A stretch of DNA of 64,000 nt from Moniliophthora roreri (GCA_001466705.2 LATX02000013.1:744001-808000), one strand, 5' to 3'; positions 24,561 through 35,769 are shown, counted from the stretch's first letter. Notes: generated from the sequence alone by a model not told the origin. Numbers and translations are program-made.

Positions 24561-25073
24561 ATGTCAGAGCCTTTTTCATCTGCAATAAACCCTTTTCATG
24601 CCAATTCTTACTCTCCTGGTGCCTCCGACCCGACTCTCAACAATATCTTTGACTCGGAATGGGATGATCTTGACTGGGACTCATTGCGAGAGTTCGAAGA
24701 AGTGGATCCCGACTATATTCCACTAGAGGATGAGACCGATACAGAGCCAGAGTCTGAGGGAGAATCTGTAGAGATGGAAACTGTCGATGCCGATCGATTG
24801 GCAGATAGAGTGTCGGAAGGGGAAGAAACAGGAGATGGAGACATGGCGTATAGATCTCAGCAGCAGAAGATCGACTCACCTTTCCATCACCGGACACGAA
24901 TGTTGAGAGAAAGACTGGAAGGACAGGGACCGATAGATTGGAGAGTTGTTGCCGTATTGGACAAGTTAGAGGAAATGGGGATGGATTTAGCCATAATCAA
25001 AGCTTACCTGTTCCCCCTGCAGAGTCTTCAAAGGAGAGATAATGATCCCAATGTTGGATCTGTTTTCAGGTAG
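24561..25073 (+). pseudogene. Transposon-borne acidic protein, 5' part only
   Basis: From the ATG at 24561 about 170 residues are open (the frame is also open upstream to 24471). The N-terminal ~100 residues are strongly acidic (WDDLDWDSLREFEEVDPDY, then Asp/Glu-rich). A helical segment follows, IDWRVVAVLDKLEEMGMDL, and after KAYLFPLQSL the frame runs into the antisense of the neighbouring helicase gene. The helical segment recalls the start of DUF6589-type proteins found near mobile DNA in Agaricomycetes, but that is from memory and weak. Probably the truncated N-terminus of one of the element's two genes. Confidence 0.45.
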
Positions 25074-25352
25074 AAGGAGTGGGATTGTGAAAGGTACAGT
25101 CTTTCCAGAGCCGGTACCAGCAATTGCAATGCAATCTAATTTAAGAAGGAGCGCTTCGGCAATATCGAGCTGCCATTTGTGTGCAGAATGACCTGTCTGC
25201 TTCGCGTACAGATCGGAGAGATTTTGACGCGTAGTCTCGTAATTATATCCATTTTTCTGACGCGCCGCCTCTCGTGCTTGATCTAGAATTTTCTGAGACC
25301 GCTGAGCCAATTTGTGGTGACGTGAATGATTGGCCTGCGCAGTCTCAGGCAT
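24987..25352 (-). pseudogene. RecQ-like DNA helicase, N-terminal fragment
   Basis: About 121 residues from the ATG at 25352. A basic helical N-terminus (HHKLAQRSQKILDQAREAA) leads into HKWQLDIAEALLLKLDCI, the Q/zero motif of RecQ-type superfamily 2 helicases. AGTGSGKT (Walker A) and IIISPLKTLQGEQ (motif Ia) follow. The frame then stops after a few residues; DEAH, motifs III-VI, the zinc and HRDC regions are all missing. The break falls where the opposite-strand acidic gene also breaks (about 24990-25070), as expected from one internal deletion joining two convergent genes. Not functional as a helicase. It is either an element-encoded replication or excision function, or captured host sequence. 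Confidence 0.65.
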
Positions 25353-25794
25353 TCAGAACAGAGTCCCTGCCAGCGCGTCAGAAGGATAGTAACAGCGTGA
25401 CAATCACTGAGGGAGGGTCCCGCGGCTAAAGTGCACCAGACATTCTAGCGTGTCTGTGTGCCGTCCCGAGCGATCAACAAAACAAAACACTGAAATGATC
25501 TATATTCGGAAACTACACGAGGTAACTAATAAGGCGCACGGACACGCTCGAATGTCTGGTTCGAGACTAGATGCTATCCATAATCAGATCTCAAGCGGAA
25601 ACGGGAGTAAGAAAGGGATTGCCATGCACCAGTACTCGGAACATTGTTATACCCATTGTGGTCTGTCCCTGTGTTTACCTGTTTCATTTGAATCAGCGCT
25701 GGGTACTACAAGTACATATTATAGAGTTCTATCGTACAACTAACGATTACATGGACCATGAATACCCCTGGCCCAAATGTTTAAAACTCGTCCA

Positions 25795-27296
25795 TCATCC
25801 AGGATCAACCTGTCTCGACCTCGTCTGTGAGCCTGCGAGTTCTAGTTCTCTCGACCATGATTCTGAGCCTCCAGGTGCGGCTTCTCTCGACTGCTCGCCC
25901 AGTACTTCCCTTCTCGACCTTGAGCTCCCAGGTAGCGGCAACATCTCTATATCATACGTCTCGTTGCCAGTGATAGGCGGACTAGTGAATTGCATACTAT
26001 TCGATATCGTCCCGCTCGTATCCGCATGGTGTGGGCGTCGCGTAAGGTGGTTGATATTCAGAAGAATCCGATATCCCTATCCACATGCCTTCAACACCAA
26101 GCAGAAGAAAAGTAAGAGAGGAGACACACGCAAAATCCATAGAGGGTTAACGTCCAGCTATATAAAATTCCCGCGAACGCATGATTTTCGAGACCATATA
26201 AAGAAGATTGTGCAACAATTATTACTGTCGAATAGGGTGAGTTACATAAATCAGCATGTTGAACCCAAACAGGACGCACTGAATAGCACAAAAAATGCCC
26301 ATGTACCATCTCTCATCAAAAGCTTCACAATTGGTACGTTACCCCAACCCGCACGAACTCCGGTGATGAATTTGTACAACGTTAACCCGAAAAGGATCGT
26401 CTGGAAGATGATCACAGCGCCTCCGTAGAATAATAAACCGGTAGGAACGCCTATAACGACGCAAATTTCGTCGAAACGAATCCCAGGGAGGGTGAGACCC
26501 AAGCCGACACACATGACGCCGATTTCGAGAACGTAACAAGTACCAACGAGTTTGCGGATGCGGGGGTTTGCGAAATAGAGGACGTGGACTGTGTTGTAGT
26601 AGGAGTGATGAGAAAGGCTATGTAGGAGGCTGAGCGACTCACTACGTGCGAGGAGTATAAAGTCGCAGGACATGATGATTAGGATTGATATAACGCCTTG
26701 ATAGACCTGTGGATGCACGTAAGTGAGTGAGGGCCGAATTTTGTCAAAGTAGGGAGATAGGGGTACCTGCCAGATGAAACAGTCGTGACTGCTGAAGTGG
26801 AACCTTTTCGTGACCTCAGAGCCAACGAGGAGTAATGGCCTTCAGGAAATGTGTGAACAAGACAGTTCGTAGGGCAGAGCGGAGTTGCCGACTTACGCCT
26901 GGGCAAGAAGTGGAAAATAGCGAATGAAAAAGAAATTGAATTTCATGAATGACCATCTCCGCCTGTCGTCATTGTTAGTTTCATGTTCCTTTGAGGAAGT
27001 TTAAGTAGTCGTACCACCAGAATAAATCGACCTGAAGAAAAACAAATACGTCATGAACTGGAAAAAAGGTCGAGAAAGTATGGCTGCGCACCTCGTCTTC
27101 GAACGTCAAGCAGATGTCATAGAGCAAAAAGGCAAGTGCAGCGACTGATGAATGTCAGCCAGTCAGCGAAACGAGCAAGCTTTGCAGTAGAGGAGACCGC
27201 ACCTGAACTGCGATTGACAGCCTGTGACCCTTCTGCTACCTCTGTTGGAGTTGGAACTGGTGCGGCCCGAATAATGTTATCATAGCTGTCAGGCAT
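25795..27296 (-). CDS. DUF6533-type seven-span membrane protein, copy D
   Basis: Same exon plan as copies A-C, with every junction GT..AG: MPDSYDNIIRAAPVPTPTEV; LAFLLYDICLTFEDE; VDLFWWRRWSFMKFNFFF; PLLLVGSEVTKRFHFSS; YQGVISILIIMSCDFILL; GVMCVGLGLTLPG; GLLFYGGAVIIFQTILFG; MRDGTWAFFVLF; GILYSWTLTLYGFC|GYRILLNINHLTRRPH. Its cytoplasmic tail is longer than in A-C by ~50 residues, with Ser/Arg/Glu-rich imperfect repeats. The tail makes ~370 residues in all. An upstream in-frame open stretch to 27461 exists, but homology sets the start at 27296. Unknown ligand or substrate; GPCR-like topology is inferred only from hydrophobicity. Confidence 0.78.
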
Positions 27297-27830
27297 AGAC
27301 TTGGGGGAACATGGGAAACCGACACTTTTTGCGCGAAGGTTTAAGAGAAGGAAAGGAAGAAAGGCGTAACGACGCACCAGTTCCACTGCCTTGCGTTGTA
27401 TAAACTGCCGCTTCGAGGTCACCATATTTGAGAAACCCCAGTTCCCGTCATCTTTCAACACTTCTTGATCTAAGCTTAAGTGAAGATTGGTCGCAATTCA
27501 AACAGTGACAGATGGCGCGTGGGCTGATCCCTGATTTTACCAGGTACTTCTGGCATCTCCTGGGAGTTTTTGAAAATGTTTAGAGGCCGGCAGCTATACA
27601 CAAAAAAAACGTACCTAAAATTGGTCCAAAAGGCAAGATTGCAGTAAAAAAAAACACATACGATCACTGGCGAATCGCTGGGCGGTGAATGTGAGAAAGG
27701 ACAGAGCGCCGAAAAATGCCGTGTCCGACCCGACCTCGACCCGACCCTCTTCGCTTCTTCCCACCACCATCATAATTATGTCCTCAGCGCTCACTACAAG
27801 CCTGTTTATCATCATCAAAATGTCAATTGA
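27297..27830. promoter_or_regulatory. Divergent intergenic region, DUF6533 copy D / SHO1
   Basis: The two genes point away from each other, so this 534-bp stretch must hold both promoters. No TATA box or known operator stands out. A run of A at 27600-27606 and a pyrimidine-rich stretch near 27730-27770, just upstream of the SHO1 start, are the only visible features. Confidence 0.45.
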
Positions 27831-29083
27831 ATGATCATGTGGGGATGGAGGTACGTGATTGTTGGTTCATTTTATTATTGAATATAGGATGTTCAGAGCC
27901 TTCGCCATCGTTTCTAGCATTGCCGCCAATGTGAGCATCAGAGCTGCTCAAGTCTTTCTCGAACTGATTCACATCTGCCAGGCTGGGTGGGTTGTAGCGA
28001 TAATATCTCAAGGATTGGCAACAGCGCGTCGTGAGTTCTCTTGGCGTTGTTTTTCTTTTACAGAAACTGATGGGATGAATGGAAATTTCAGTCGGACGAA
28101 CTGCGGTTGGACCTTTGTGGTTTGCGATTATCTTACAACTCTTAGTGAACGCTGTGGCTAGCCCTTTTCTGCTGGGCTTCGGTTCTATAGTCAATCTATA
28201 CCGGCACCAGATCTCGATATACGCTGGAATCTGCATAGTATTTGGCGTACTAGCCGTGGATGGCAATATATTCTCGGAAGATCGGTTACAACACGCGATA
28301 GCGGCCTCCTGGTTAGTGCTAGTCATAGTAGATTTATTATGGATTGGTTTCTTCACGTTGGATACTCGTTCGTGGGTCTGGAGGTATATGTGAGTCCTCA
28401 CAAAATTTTGTGAAACGATTAGTTGGTTTACTGCTCTTCTTTCGCAGACACGATAACGAAAGTCAACCAATATCCATTCCCGGAAACACGAGTTACAATG
28501 AGGAAGACGCCGATGAAGACGAAGAAATCAGTCATACACCAGTTATGGTGAATCAACCGCCTAGGTCAGGCGCGGGCGTGAAAGGCGGGAGCCAGCAAAC
28601 AGCAACACCCGAGACCGATCAAGATGTAGGCATGGTACCATCCACTATACCTCAGCCTCCTTGGGTCAAAACCATGAAGAAAGAACAATCTCACTCCACC
28701 GATATGGATAGTACAAGGCCAACGAGCGATGGGTATTCGGATGGAACCGGCACAACAGGTACCAGCTCGAATTTCACGTACTCCCAAAGAGCGAGAGTTT
28801 TATACGATTGTGAGTTTCGTGGGTCCTCTTATGGAGTACCGCTGCTGATAAACTTTTGTTTTTCAGATCGAGGATCCTCAGAAGATCCGAACGCAGGACA
28901 TCTAAGCCTCAAGAAGGGTGATGTCCTAAGCGTTTCCGGCACCTCCATGAGGAACAAGTGGTGGCATGCACAGACGGAGGACGGAAGAACTGGATGTACG
29001 TGTCGTTTCAACACTTACACTACATGTTCTAACGAAATGTTCTACTACCAGTGGCACCTTCCAATTTCCTACAGGCGATGTGA
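27831..29083 (+). CDS. SHO1: Sho1-type transmembrane osmosensor with SH3 domain
   Basis: Seven exons give about 300 residues. Four membrane spans come first: FAIVSSIAANAGWVVAIIS, GPLWFAIILQLLVNAVASP, ISIYAGICIVFGVLAVDG, and AASWLVLVIVDLLWIGFF; the last matches the fourth Sho1 span. A long acidic, Ser/Thr/Pro-rich linker follows. The C-terminal SH3 domain begins RARVLYDYRGSSEDPNAG, has LSLKKGDVLSVSG and WWHAQTEDGRTG, and ends LAPSNFLQAM. Four spans plus a terminal SH3 is the Sho1 architecture. In yeast Sho1 sits in the plasma membrane and its SH3 binds the Pbs2 MAPKK in the HOG osmotic-stress pathway. Start is 27831 or 27837, because exon 1 is only about 20 bases; this is the least certain part. 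Confidence 0.88.
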
Positions 29084-29458
29084 TACCAAGACAATTGTAG
29101 CTTTAACACTTATTATTCATGAACAGAAGAGAAATACTTTATCCCCTAAGCCACCATGCCTCGGGGCACTTCCTTTCTTCATGAAAGCGTCGTATCCATG
29201 CATTCCGGCGCATTGGAAGCTCCTGAGAGGGTGTAATTGATTGAATGAGGATGAAAGATAGATTGTGGAGACTCAACGCTTCGACGCTACCGATGCCATT
29301 TTATTCCTGAATCCTTGCGCTTAGTAGCACAGAATAACAAGTGTCAATAGAAGAATGTCGTATTCGGCGCATTTGAATCTCTTGCGCGTGTATAACCGAA
29401 CGAGTAAGAAGGGGATTGTGAAGGCTCGATACTACTAATCCCATTCCATTCCGTTGCG
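29084..29458. other. Intergenic, convergent 3' ends
   Basis: SHO1 and the first MFS gene converge here. No gene or terminator structure recognised. Confidence 0.5.
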
Positions 29459-32400
29459 CTAGTAAAGATATCTAAACCCCCTCCTCCTCACCATCGCTTC
29501 TTCGAATGTAATCCCCTCTAACCTCGCAGCTTCCTCGACTCTTGCCCGATTAACGGCATCCATCGCTTTCGCATCTGCTTCGTCGAGTTTTCGGTTGTCA
29601 CGTACGACCATTTGTCGTATCACTGTATAATGTGTTCATCGTCAGATTTGTAAGAGAAAAGCATAACAAAGCATACCCAATGCTAATGCAGTACTCAAAG
29701 CCAACCCAGCCAATGAAATGATCATCGATTGATGGTATTCGGGTCCCCATTCAGCTTTCCAAGTAAACGCTCCAATCCTGTTTACGGCCCACGGGTAACT
29801 CGTAAGAACACGCGGTGGCACAGAGAGGTGTATACATACAAATTCCCAATATTTCCACACCCATTCACAATCCCTATCGCAGCTGCTCGTTTGGCAGGCG
29901 GCCGAGGAAGGATATTGGATACCCAGACGAGTGTCATTGAGAGACCTTTGCATAGAGCAAGAAGATTCAGAAATAGGCCACCATTGGGGAGAAGATGAAG
30001 ATAGCAGCACGCACCAACATATCCACAAGCCATAAAAAACATGGATACGTATCTCGCACCCGTGTGCATCGTACTAAGCGCGATAATGAAGCCTAGGATG
30101 ACACCCCACCACCATCCAGCAATATGGAAGAATCGTTCGCCTGTTCGATCTGTAAAGCGGCGTCAACTAGTTCTCAAAGGTCTAGGGTGGAAGGGTACCT
30201 GCGTGCCAAGCATTCAAACAACAACAGATGGTCGCGAGTATCCATGGAGGCCTATAAATGGATCAGCTTCCGAGTCATGGAGCCTTTGCAAGGGTACGCA
30301 CGCAGCCAACAAAAGCGAAATTGTAGTGTTGAACCCCAGTGTCTCTGTCAATCTACGCGTACCTAGTGTCAGTTCGAGCAACTCCATGCATCGTAACTAC
30401 TTACGTAGGGAAGAAGTTAACGAAACTAAGTCCAAGTAATTGTGACGTGGTCATTATGGCCAAAATGGGTACTTTGATATCTGTAATAGCCATTTTGAGG
30501 CCTCTAAGAGGTCTATGTCGTGATCATGTTTTCAGTCACCGGCCGGGGGATGTAAAGGAGAAGTAGAATGAAGGAGTAGGAGCGAGGGGACGAGGGGAAG
30601 AAAGAGGACGTACGAATCCTCGGCATTATCTTGATCCGCCTCTCCAACGTCGTCTGCCAATCGAGCTTGAGCGAGGCGGCGTTCATAAGGGGTAATCCAT
30701 CGGGTGTTGTTAGGCTATGTTCGAGGTGAACGAGTGTGAACAGTGCTTAGAGTTGTGAAGACTCACGTAGTCGGGTAGTAACCATCTAGTACCTCAGGAG
30801 TCAGATGGTGAGAAAATGACGGGGAAGGTAACGGATGCACATGCTACAGAGGCCGATGGACATTGTAATCGCACCCTTACGCCAAAGTCATCAACACTTC
30901 CCGGTGTCGAGGAGAGACAGGTTTACCTCAATGAAAAACAACCTGGGGAGTACGTTAGCTCCAACGTAATTTCCTCGAAAGAAAGGCCAACACACCATCT
31001 CCATGCCCGAATCCCTCGTTTTCCCTCCATTCCAGATAAAATCCCAGCTGCCATCAGCTACGATCGTCGAAGGCGTCAGTCCGAGGAACAAAGCAGTGAT
31101 TAATGGGGTAGTCCTACTGCGCCAAACGCATTGGAAATCAACGACCCAGCGTACAAGATCGCCGACCGAAACGCCAGCTCCTGTGGAAGTTTATGTCATA
31201 TGTCAGAACAATTGAGCGGTCTGAAGCGGATGCGACTCGCCTTCTTCGTATACCACCGGGAAAGTAGGTATATAGCTGTGAGTATGCGTCAGTGATGATG
31301 TACGTGAGACGGTAAGGCACACTAGCACATGAACATACCGCCTGGATAAAAAGCAGCCTGAAATACTGAATTTGTTATAGTTCTCCCGGAGTTAGATATC
31401 TCCGTACCTCAGGAAGACCTATGAAGGTACGACATGCCAAAAGGCCACCAAAGCCGCGAGTTACCTGTTCAAGATTCCCGCGTTAGTACAGGATATTATC
31501 CAAGGGACGAAAAAAGGTAGACCCACTCCGGTAAGTGTACTTGTCAGACCCCAGACTACGACACAGCACCCGATATACCATGATGGTCTGAAAAGCACGC
31601 CTTAGGAGGCTCTTCGTGCCGAAGGGAATATATTCAACCTTGTTATGTAGTTAAGGATCTGTATCTGGGTTTGAATATAAAGCTACACGAAGGAGAACAG
31701 TACGATACGAACCATGTTTGAAGGTATTTGAGCCGGGCAATACGTAACGAACAGGATAGATAAGGCAACTTGATACTGGAGGTCTAACACGAAAACAGAG
31801 CAATGTTCGGGACTATTTTTGGAACAAAGTTATTGTGGACGTACCCGATAGCCCTAAATCTTCCTNTATCTCCATACCTCAGGAAGACCTATGAAGATAC
31901 GACATGCCAAAAGGCCACCAAAGCCGCGAGTTACCTGTTCAAGATTCCCGCGTTAGTACAGGATATTATCCAAGGACGAAAAAAGGTAGACCCACTCCGG
32001 TAAGTGTACTTGTCAGACCCCAGACTACGACACAGCACCCGATATACCATGATGGTCTGAAAAGCACATCTTAGGAGGCTCTTCGTGCCGAAGGGAATAT
32101 ATTCAACCTTGTTATGTAGTTAAGGATCTGTATCTGGGTTTGAATATAAAGCTACACGAAGGAGAACAGTACGATACGAACCATGTTTGAAGGTATTTGA
32201 GCCGGGCCATACGTGACGAACAGGATAGATAAGGCAACCTGATACTGGAGGTCTAACACGAAAACAGAGCAAGGTTCGGGACTATTTTTGGAACAAAGTT
32301 ATTGTGGACGTACCCGATAGCCCTAAATCTTCCTCTAAACCCTTCAGCCTCGCAGTGGTGATACCATTCCTCTACAGGCGGAGCATTGGTCGACTGTACT

Positions 32401-32609
32401 GAGCATACACGAGTGACACGTACGTCGATGTAGTTCATGGTGAAAATCAGCACGATAGTCGGGAGAACTCTCGTATCCAGCTTTCGAACCAATTTCCTCT
32501 CCGCGAGTGCTCTTTCCGGTGTGCCTGACGCTGGCAATGGGTCTTCATTAGGACGTCCAACGTCCTCCTCCATCGATGCTTGCGCTTTATCGTATTCTTT
32601 TTCCGACAT
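29459..32609 (-). CDS. MFS transporter, Dal5/TNA1-like anion:cation symporter, copy 1
   Basis: Minus strand, about 18 short exons. It starts MSEKEYDKAQ; the cytosolic N-terminus leads to KLVRKLDTRVLPTIVLIF and MNYID|RNGITTARLKGLE, the first-span signature of this family. Further segments are YQVALSILFVTYGPAQIPSN, PSWYIGCCVVVWGLTSTLTG, FYPGAIYLLSRWYTKK, ELAFRSAILYAGSLISNAFG, GILSGMEGKRGIRAWRW, DRTGERFFHIAGWWWGVILG, LVWVSNILPRPPAKRAAAIG and the tail VRRRGFRYLY. Twelve spans are expected, with uptake of small organic anions such as allantoate, vitamins or nicotinate; the substrate is unknown. One donor is GC (KK|GCGAGT). As assembled, exons 2-6 appear twice around an N at 31866, which is probably an artefact. 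With one copy removed the gene reads through intact. Confidence 0.8.
31397..32334. repeat. Near-identical 468-bp direct duplication split by an N
   Basis: 31397-31865 (469 bp) and 31867-32334 (468 bp) are almost identical over their whole length, with only a few differences (CCGTACC against CCATACC, GGGACGAAA against GGACGAAA). They are separated by a single N. Both contain the same exons of MFS copy 1. One of the two is almost certainly an assembly overlap or an alternative haplotype, not a biological exon duplication. Confidence 0.85.
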
Positions 32610-33088
32610 GACGGGCTGGGGAGAAGATAATCATAGAACAAGTTCATTGCTGATATCATTTATATCCTTCGAAAGTGGAGGCTCGTGATCCCCTGCGTTC
32701 TGCACCTGGACCAGCTGATTATGGCCGGTTGGTTCTATCAGTGGGAACACGGTATGAGTATGGGAGGGTTGGAAACAGTTTGGGGTCGACGTCGGGTATG
32801 CGATCAAGGAGAACTCCTTGCGCGGAGCCCCGCACTGGTCACGCTTTTGACACGGGGAGCGTCTTTGTAATTCTTGGCACGACAACAAGAGGCGAGAAAG
32901 TGGTGCGAGCTCGGGGAAACGATGTTCAGGCGTGGAGTCGACGAGAGGAGATATGCCATGAGTGACTCTTGTGACCGCGAGGACAGACTGATGAATTCGA
33001 AAATCCTGGACAGTGCAATCATAAGCGAAAATCGTTGCCTTTTGAGTTCTTACAACAGACGACAGACTATTACAATCTTGAACTTTCA
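32610..33088. other. Spacer between MFS copies 1 and 2
   Basis: Promoter of copy 1 and 3' flank of copy 2. Homologous, with substitutions and gaps, to 36340-36950, upstream of MFS copy 3's end, as part of a block duplication. No gene. Confidence 0.6.
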
Positions 33089-35733
33089 TCAATACAAGTA
33101 ACGGAAGCCCTTTCTTCTCTCCAGAGCTTCCTCAAAGCTGATGCCTTCCAGCTTAGCGGCTTCTTCTACTCGGGCCCGATTAGCACCTTGCAGTTCATCT
33201 GCGTCGAGTCTCTTATTCTCCCTAACTAACATTTGACGAAGAGCTTTAGAAGACATTAGTATCACAGTGCAAACGATACGGGGGGTGAAACGCACTGAGA
33301 GCCAAGACTGAGCTCAGCACGAGTCCACATAGTGAGATGACCATCGATTGGTGGTATTCAGGCCCCCATTGAGCTTTCCAGACGAACGATCCTATCCTGA
33401 TTTGGTCGCGAACATCCCTCTGTTAGCGAACCGGCAATTCATGTATAATATCAACTACTTACAAGTTTCCCAAGTTTCCGGTGCCATTAACTATCCCGAT
33501 TGCCGCTGCACGTTTCCTGTACATGTTAAAGGGAGTAAATCAGATCCAGCTGTTGGAACGTTGCGAGAAGTATCTACGCAGGGGGCCGTGGAACAGTATT
33601 GGCTACCCATACAAGAGTCATAGAAAAACCTAGTCATACAGCCTTAGCGGTGCGGGAAACTAAAGCGAAGCAACACAACTCACCAGCGTATCCAAAAGCC
33701 ATGAATATCATCGATATGTACCGAGCAGCAGTATTCATCGTGGCAAGAGCAATAATAAAACCTGTGATAACACCCCACCACCAGCCGGCGATATGGAAGA
33801 AGCGTTCTCCAGTTCGGTCTAGCAGTCGAACTTAATTTCCAGATCTCCTACGTATATCATTGCAACTTACCCGCATGCCAAGCATTGAGGCAGCAAATGA
33901 CAGTACCCAGAAGCCAGGGAGGTCTGTTAAGCGGGTTGAGGTGGTGGCTTGATCAGGAGAAATGTGGACATACGCTGCCAGAACCAGTGATATGGTGGTA
34001 TTAAAGCCCAAAGTCTGCGTCAGCCTGATATAATAATTAGGTCATATCAAGAAGGAGGACGAGGAGATGTACGTCGGGAAGAAATTCACGAAACTAAGGC
34101 CTAGAAGCTGTGACATGGTCATCACGGCGAAGGTCAACACTTTGGGATCTGCGAGTGCCAGCTTCAGGCCATGAAGCAGTCTACATCACTTGAGTTATGA
34201 CGGTGGTAGAGAAGGCATATCGCACTTACGAGTCGGATTCATTATCCTTGTCTGCTTCCCCAGCGTCGTCTGCTATTCGGGCTTGAGCCAAACGGCGATC
34301 AGCAGCAGAGATCCATCGAGTGTTGTTCGGCTACAATCTAATAAGTCATCTTTACGATATGCCCATATCATGCGAATAGCTCACATAGTCTGGGAGAAGC
34401 CACCTGAGATACGCATTAAGGAGAGCTTTCCGTGTAGAGATCAGAACGACTTACATAGCATTCAAACCGACGAAAATCGTGATGGCTCCCTGAATCCGTT
34501 TCGTGATAAGTTACCAGAAACAGTATTGCAGTGACTTCATACTTCGATAAAGAACAACCTATCAATGGGTTTCAGAAGGGAGACAATGGAACATGTTGCG
34601 AACCGAACACACCACCGCCATGCACGAATACCACGCTTGCCTTCCATTTCAGCCAAAATTCCTGCAGNTACCGACCGAATTAATGTCGTGGTACGAGAAA
34701 AGCAACAGTAGCACCCACTGCTCCGAAAGCATTCGAAAGCATTAGTCCCGCATAGAGAATAGCAGAACGAAAAGCTAGTTCCTGAAGAAATGATCAGTGA
34801 CTCTGTATCAGGCTTGACTGTGTAACATACCTTCTTCGTGTACCATCTTGACAGTAAGTAGATTGCTGAACTCTGGTCATTCCGTGCATGTATTTCACAC
34901 GAAGAAAGGTATCATACCGCCAGGATAGAATGCTGCCTGACGCCATATGAGCCTCAGACGCATGTTGAGACAATAGAGATACACACCTCGGGCAAACCAA
35001 TGAACATCCGACATGCAAGGAGACCACCAAAGTTATGGGTCACCTGTTCATACTGTTAGGCCGGTCCGAGTATAGCAGTTTCCCCCTCACCCCCGTCATA
35101 GCACTGACGAGCCCCCATGCAACGACACAAGCGCCAATGTACCACGATGGCCTAAAATTGGATATGAGACTGTGGTCTACAGTCCAGCATCAGAAGTTTT
35201 CTCTACCGTGTCACATAGTTCAAGGCCTTGACCAAACCTTTTGTTAGTAACATAACCCTAAACACGAAGTAGCAATTCATACCATATTCGATGGTATTTG
35301 AGCAGGGCAATACGTCACATAGAGAATCGACAGAACAGCCGAATATTGTATATCTAGGCAGATGTGCGTCAAGTGGAATCCATTAGATAGATGTAGGGTG
35401 TGGTCACCAGAAAGGTGCAAGTCCTCTTCCAGACCTTGCAGCCTGGCGGTTGTGATCCCATTCCTCTAGAGAAAGGTTAAGCAAAGAGGTGTCATTGAAA
35501 GTGAGAACACGCACGTCGATGTAGTTCATGATGTAAATCACTATGATGGTCGGTAAAACCCTCATGTCCAGTTTCCGCACAAGCCTCCGTTCTGCAGCGA
35601 TTCTTTCTGGAGTTCCTGGTGGTGGCAGGGGATCTTCTGGTTGATAGTGCACGTCAGATTTGTGTTCGACCATGGAGGTACCATCCTTCTCGTATTCGTC
35701 GCCTTTTCTGTCGACCGGCTGAACGTCAGACAT
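33089..35733 (-). CDS. MFS transporter, Dal5/TNA1-like, copy 2
   Basis: Starts MSDVQPVDRKGDEYEKDG, continues RLVRKLDMRVLPTIIVIY and MNYID|RNGITTARLQGLE, then YSAVLSILYVTYCPAQIPSN, AIYLLSRWYTKK, ELAFRSAILYAGLMLSNAFG, the GEADKDNESDS central loop, LTQTLGFNTTISLVLAA, DRTGERFFHIAGWWWGVITG, RAAAIGIVNGTGNLGNL and the tail ERRKGFRYLY. It shares exon boundaries with copy 3 and is much closer to it than to copy 1. An N at 34668 stands where copy 3 has eight bases (CCATAAGC on the plus strand). These carry the acceptor AG and the LMA codons of one exon, so this junction is unresolved rather than mutated. Otherwise intact; twelve-span plasma-membrane carrier of unknown substrate. Confidence 0.82.
34668..34668. 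other. Assembly gap (single N) in MFS copy 2
   Basis: The N stands where the paralogous sequence at 38521-38528 has eight bases. Flanking 34490-34790 and 38345-38640 are nearly identical, which explains why assembly broke here. The acceptor of one exon lies in the lost bases. Confidence 0.85.
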
Positions 35734-35769
35734 GATGGACGGGAGAGACCATTCATTCTACGGGAGCAA

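Larger units (their letters stand above)
24324..25569. mobile_element. Helicase-bearing DNA transposon remnant, 9-bp target duplication
   Basis: Seen directly: GATGCTATC occurs at 24315-24323 and 25570-25578 as a perfect 9-bp direct repeat. Between them the element starts TAGTCTCGA and ends TCGAGACTA. Inside each end lies a long, partly diverged inverted repeat whose inner 38 bases (24421-24458 against 25404-25441) match with one mismatch. Each end also folds on itself: a CAGACCTCCGG arm pairs with CCGGAGGTCTG on the left, and a 27-base arm at 25435-25461 pairs with 25533-25559 on the right. A 9-bp duplication and long inverted repeats are the Mutator/MULE pattern. The cargo is the 5' ends of two convergent genes, so it looks like an internally deleted copy of a larger element. 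Confidence 0.78.

Noticed and set aside
24421..25441. The 38-bp inverted repeat as the true transposon ends
   Set aside because: No target duplication flanks these positions, whereas the outer TAGTCTCGA tips are flanked by a perfect 9-bp repeat; the 38-bp repeat is therefore internal.
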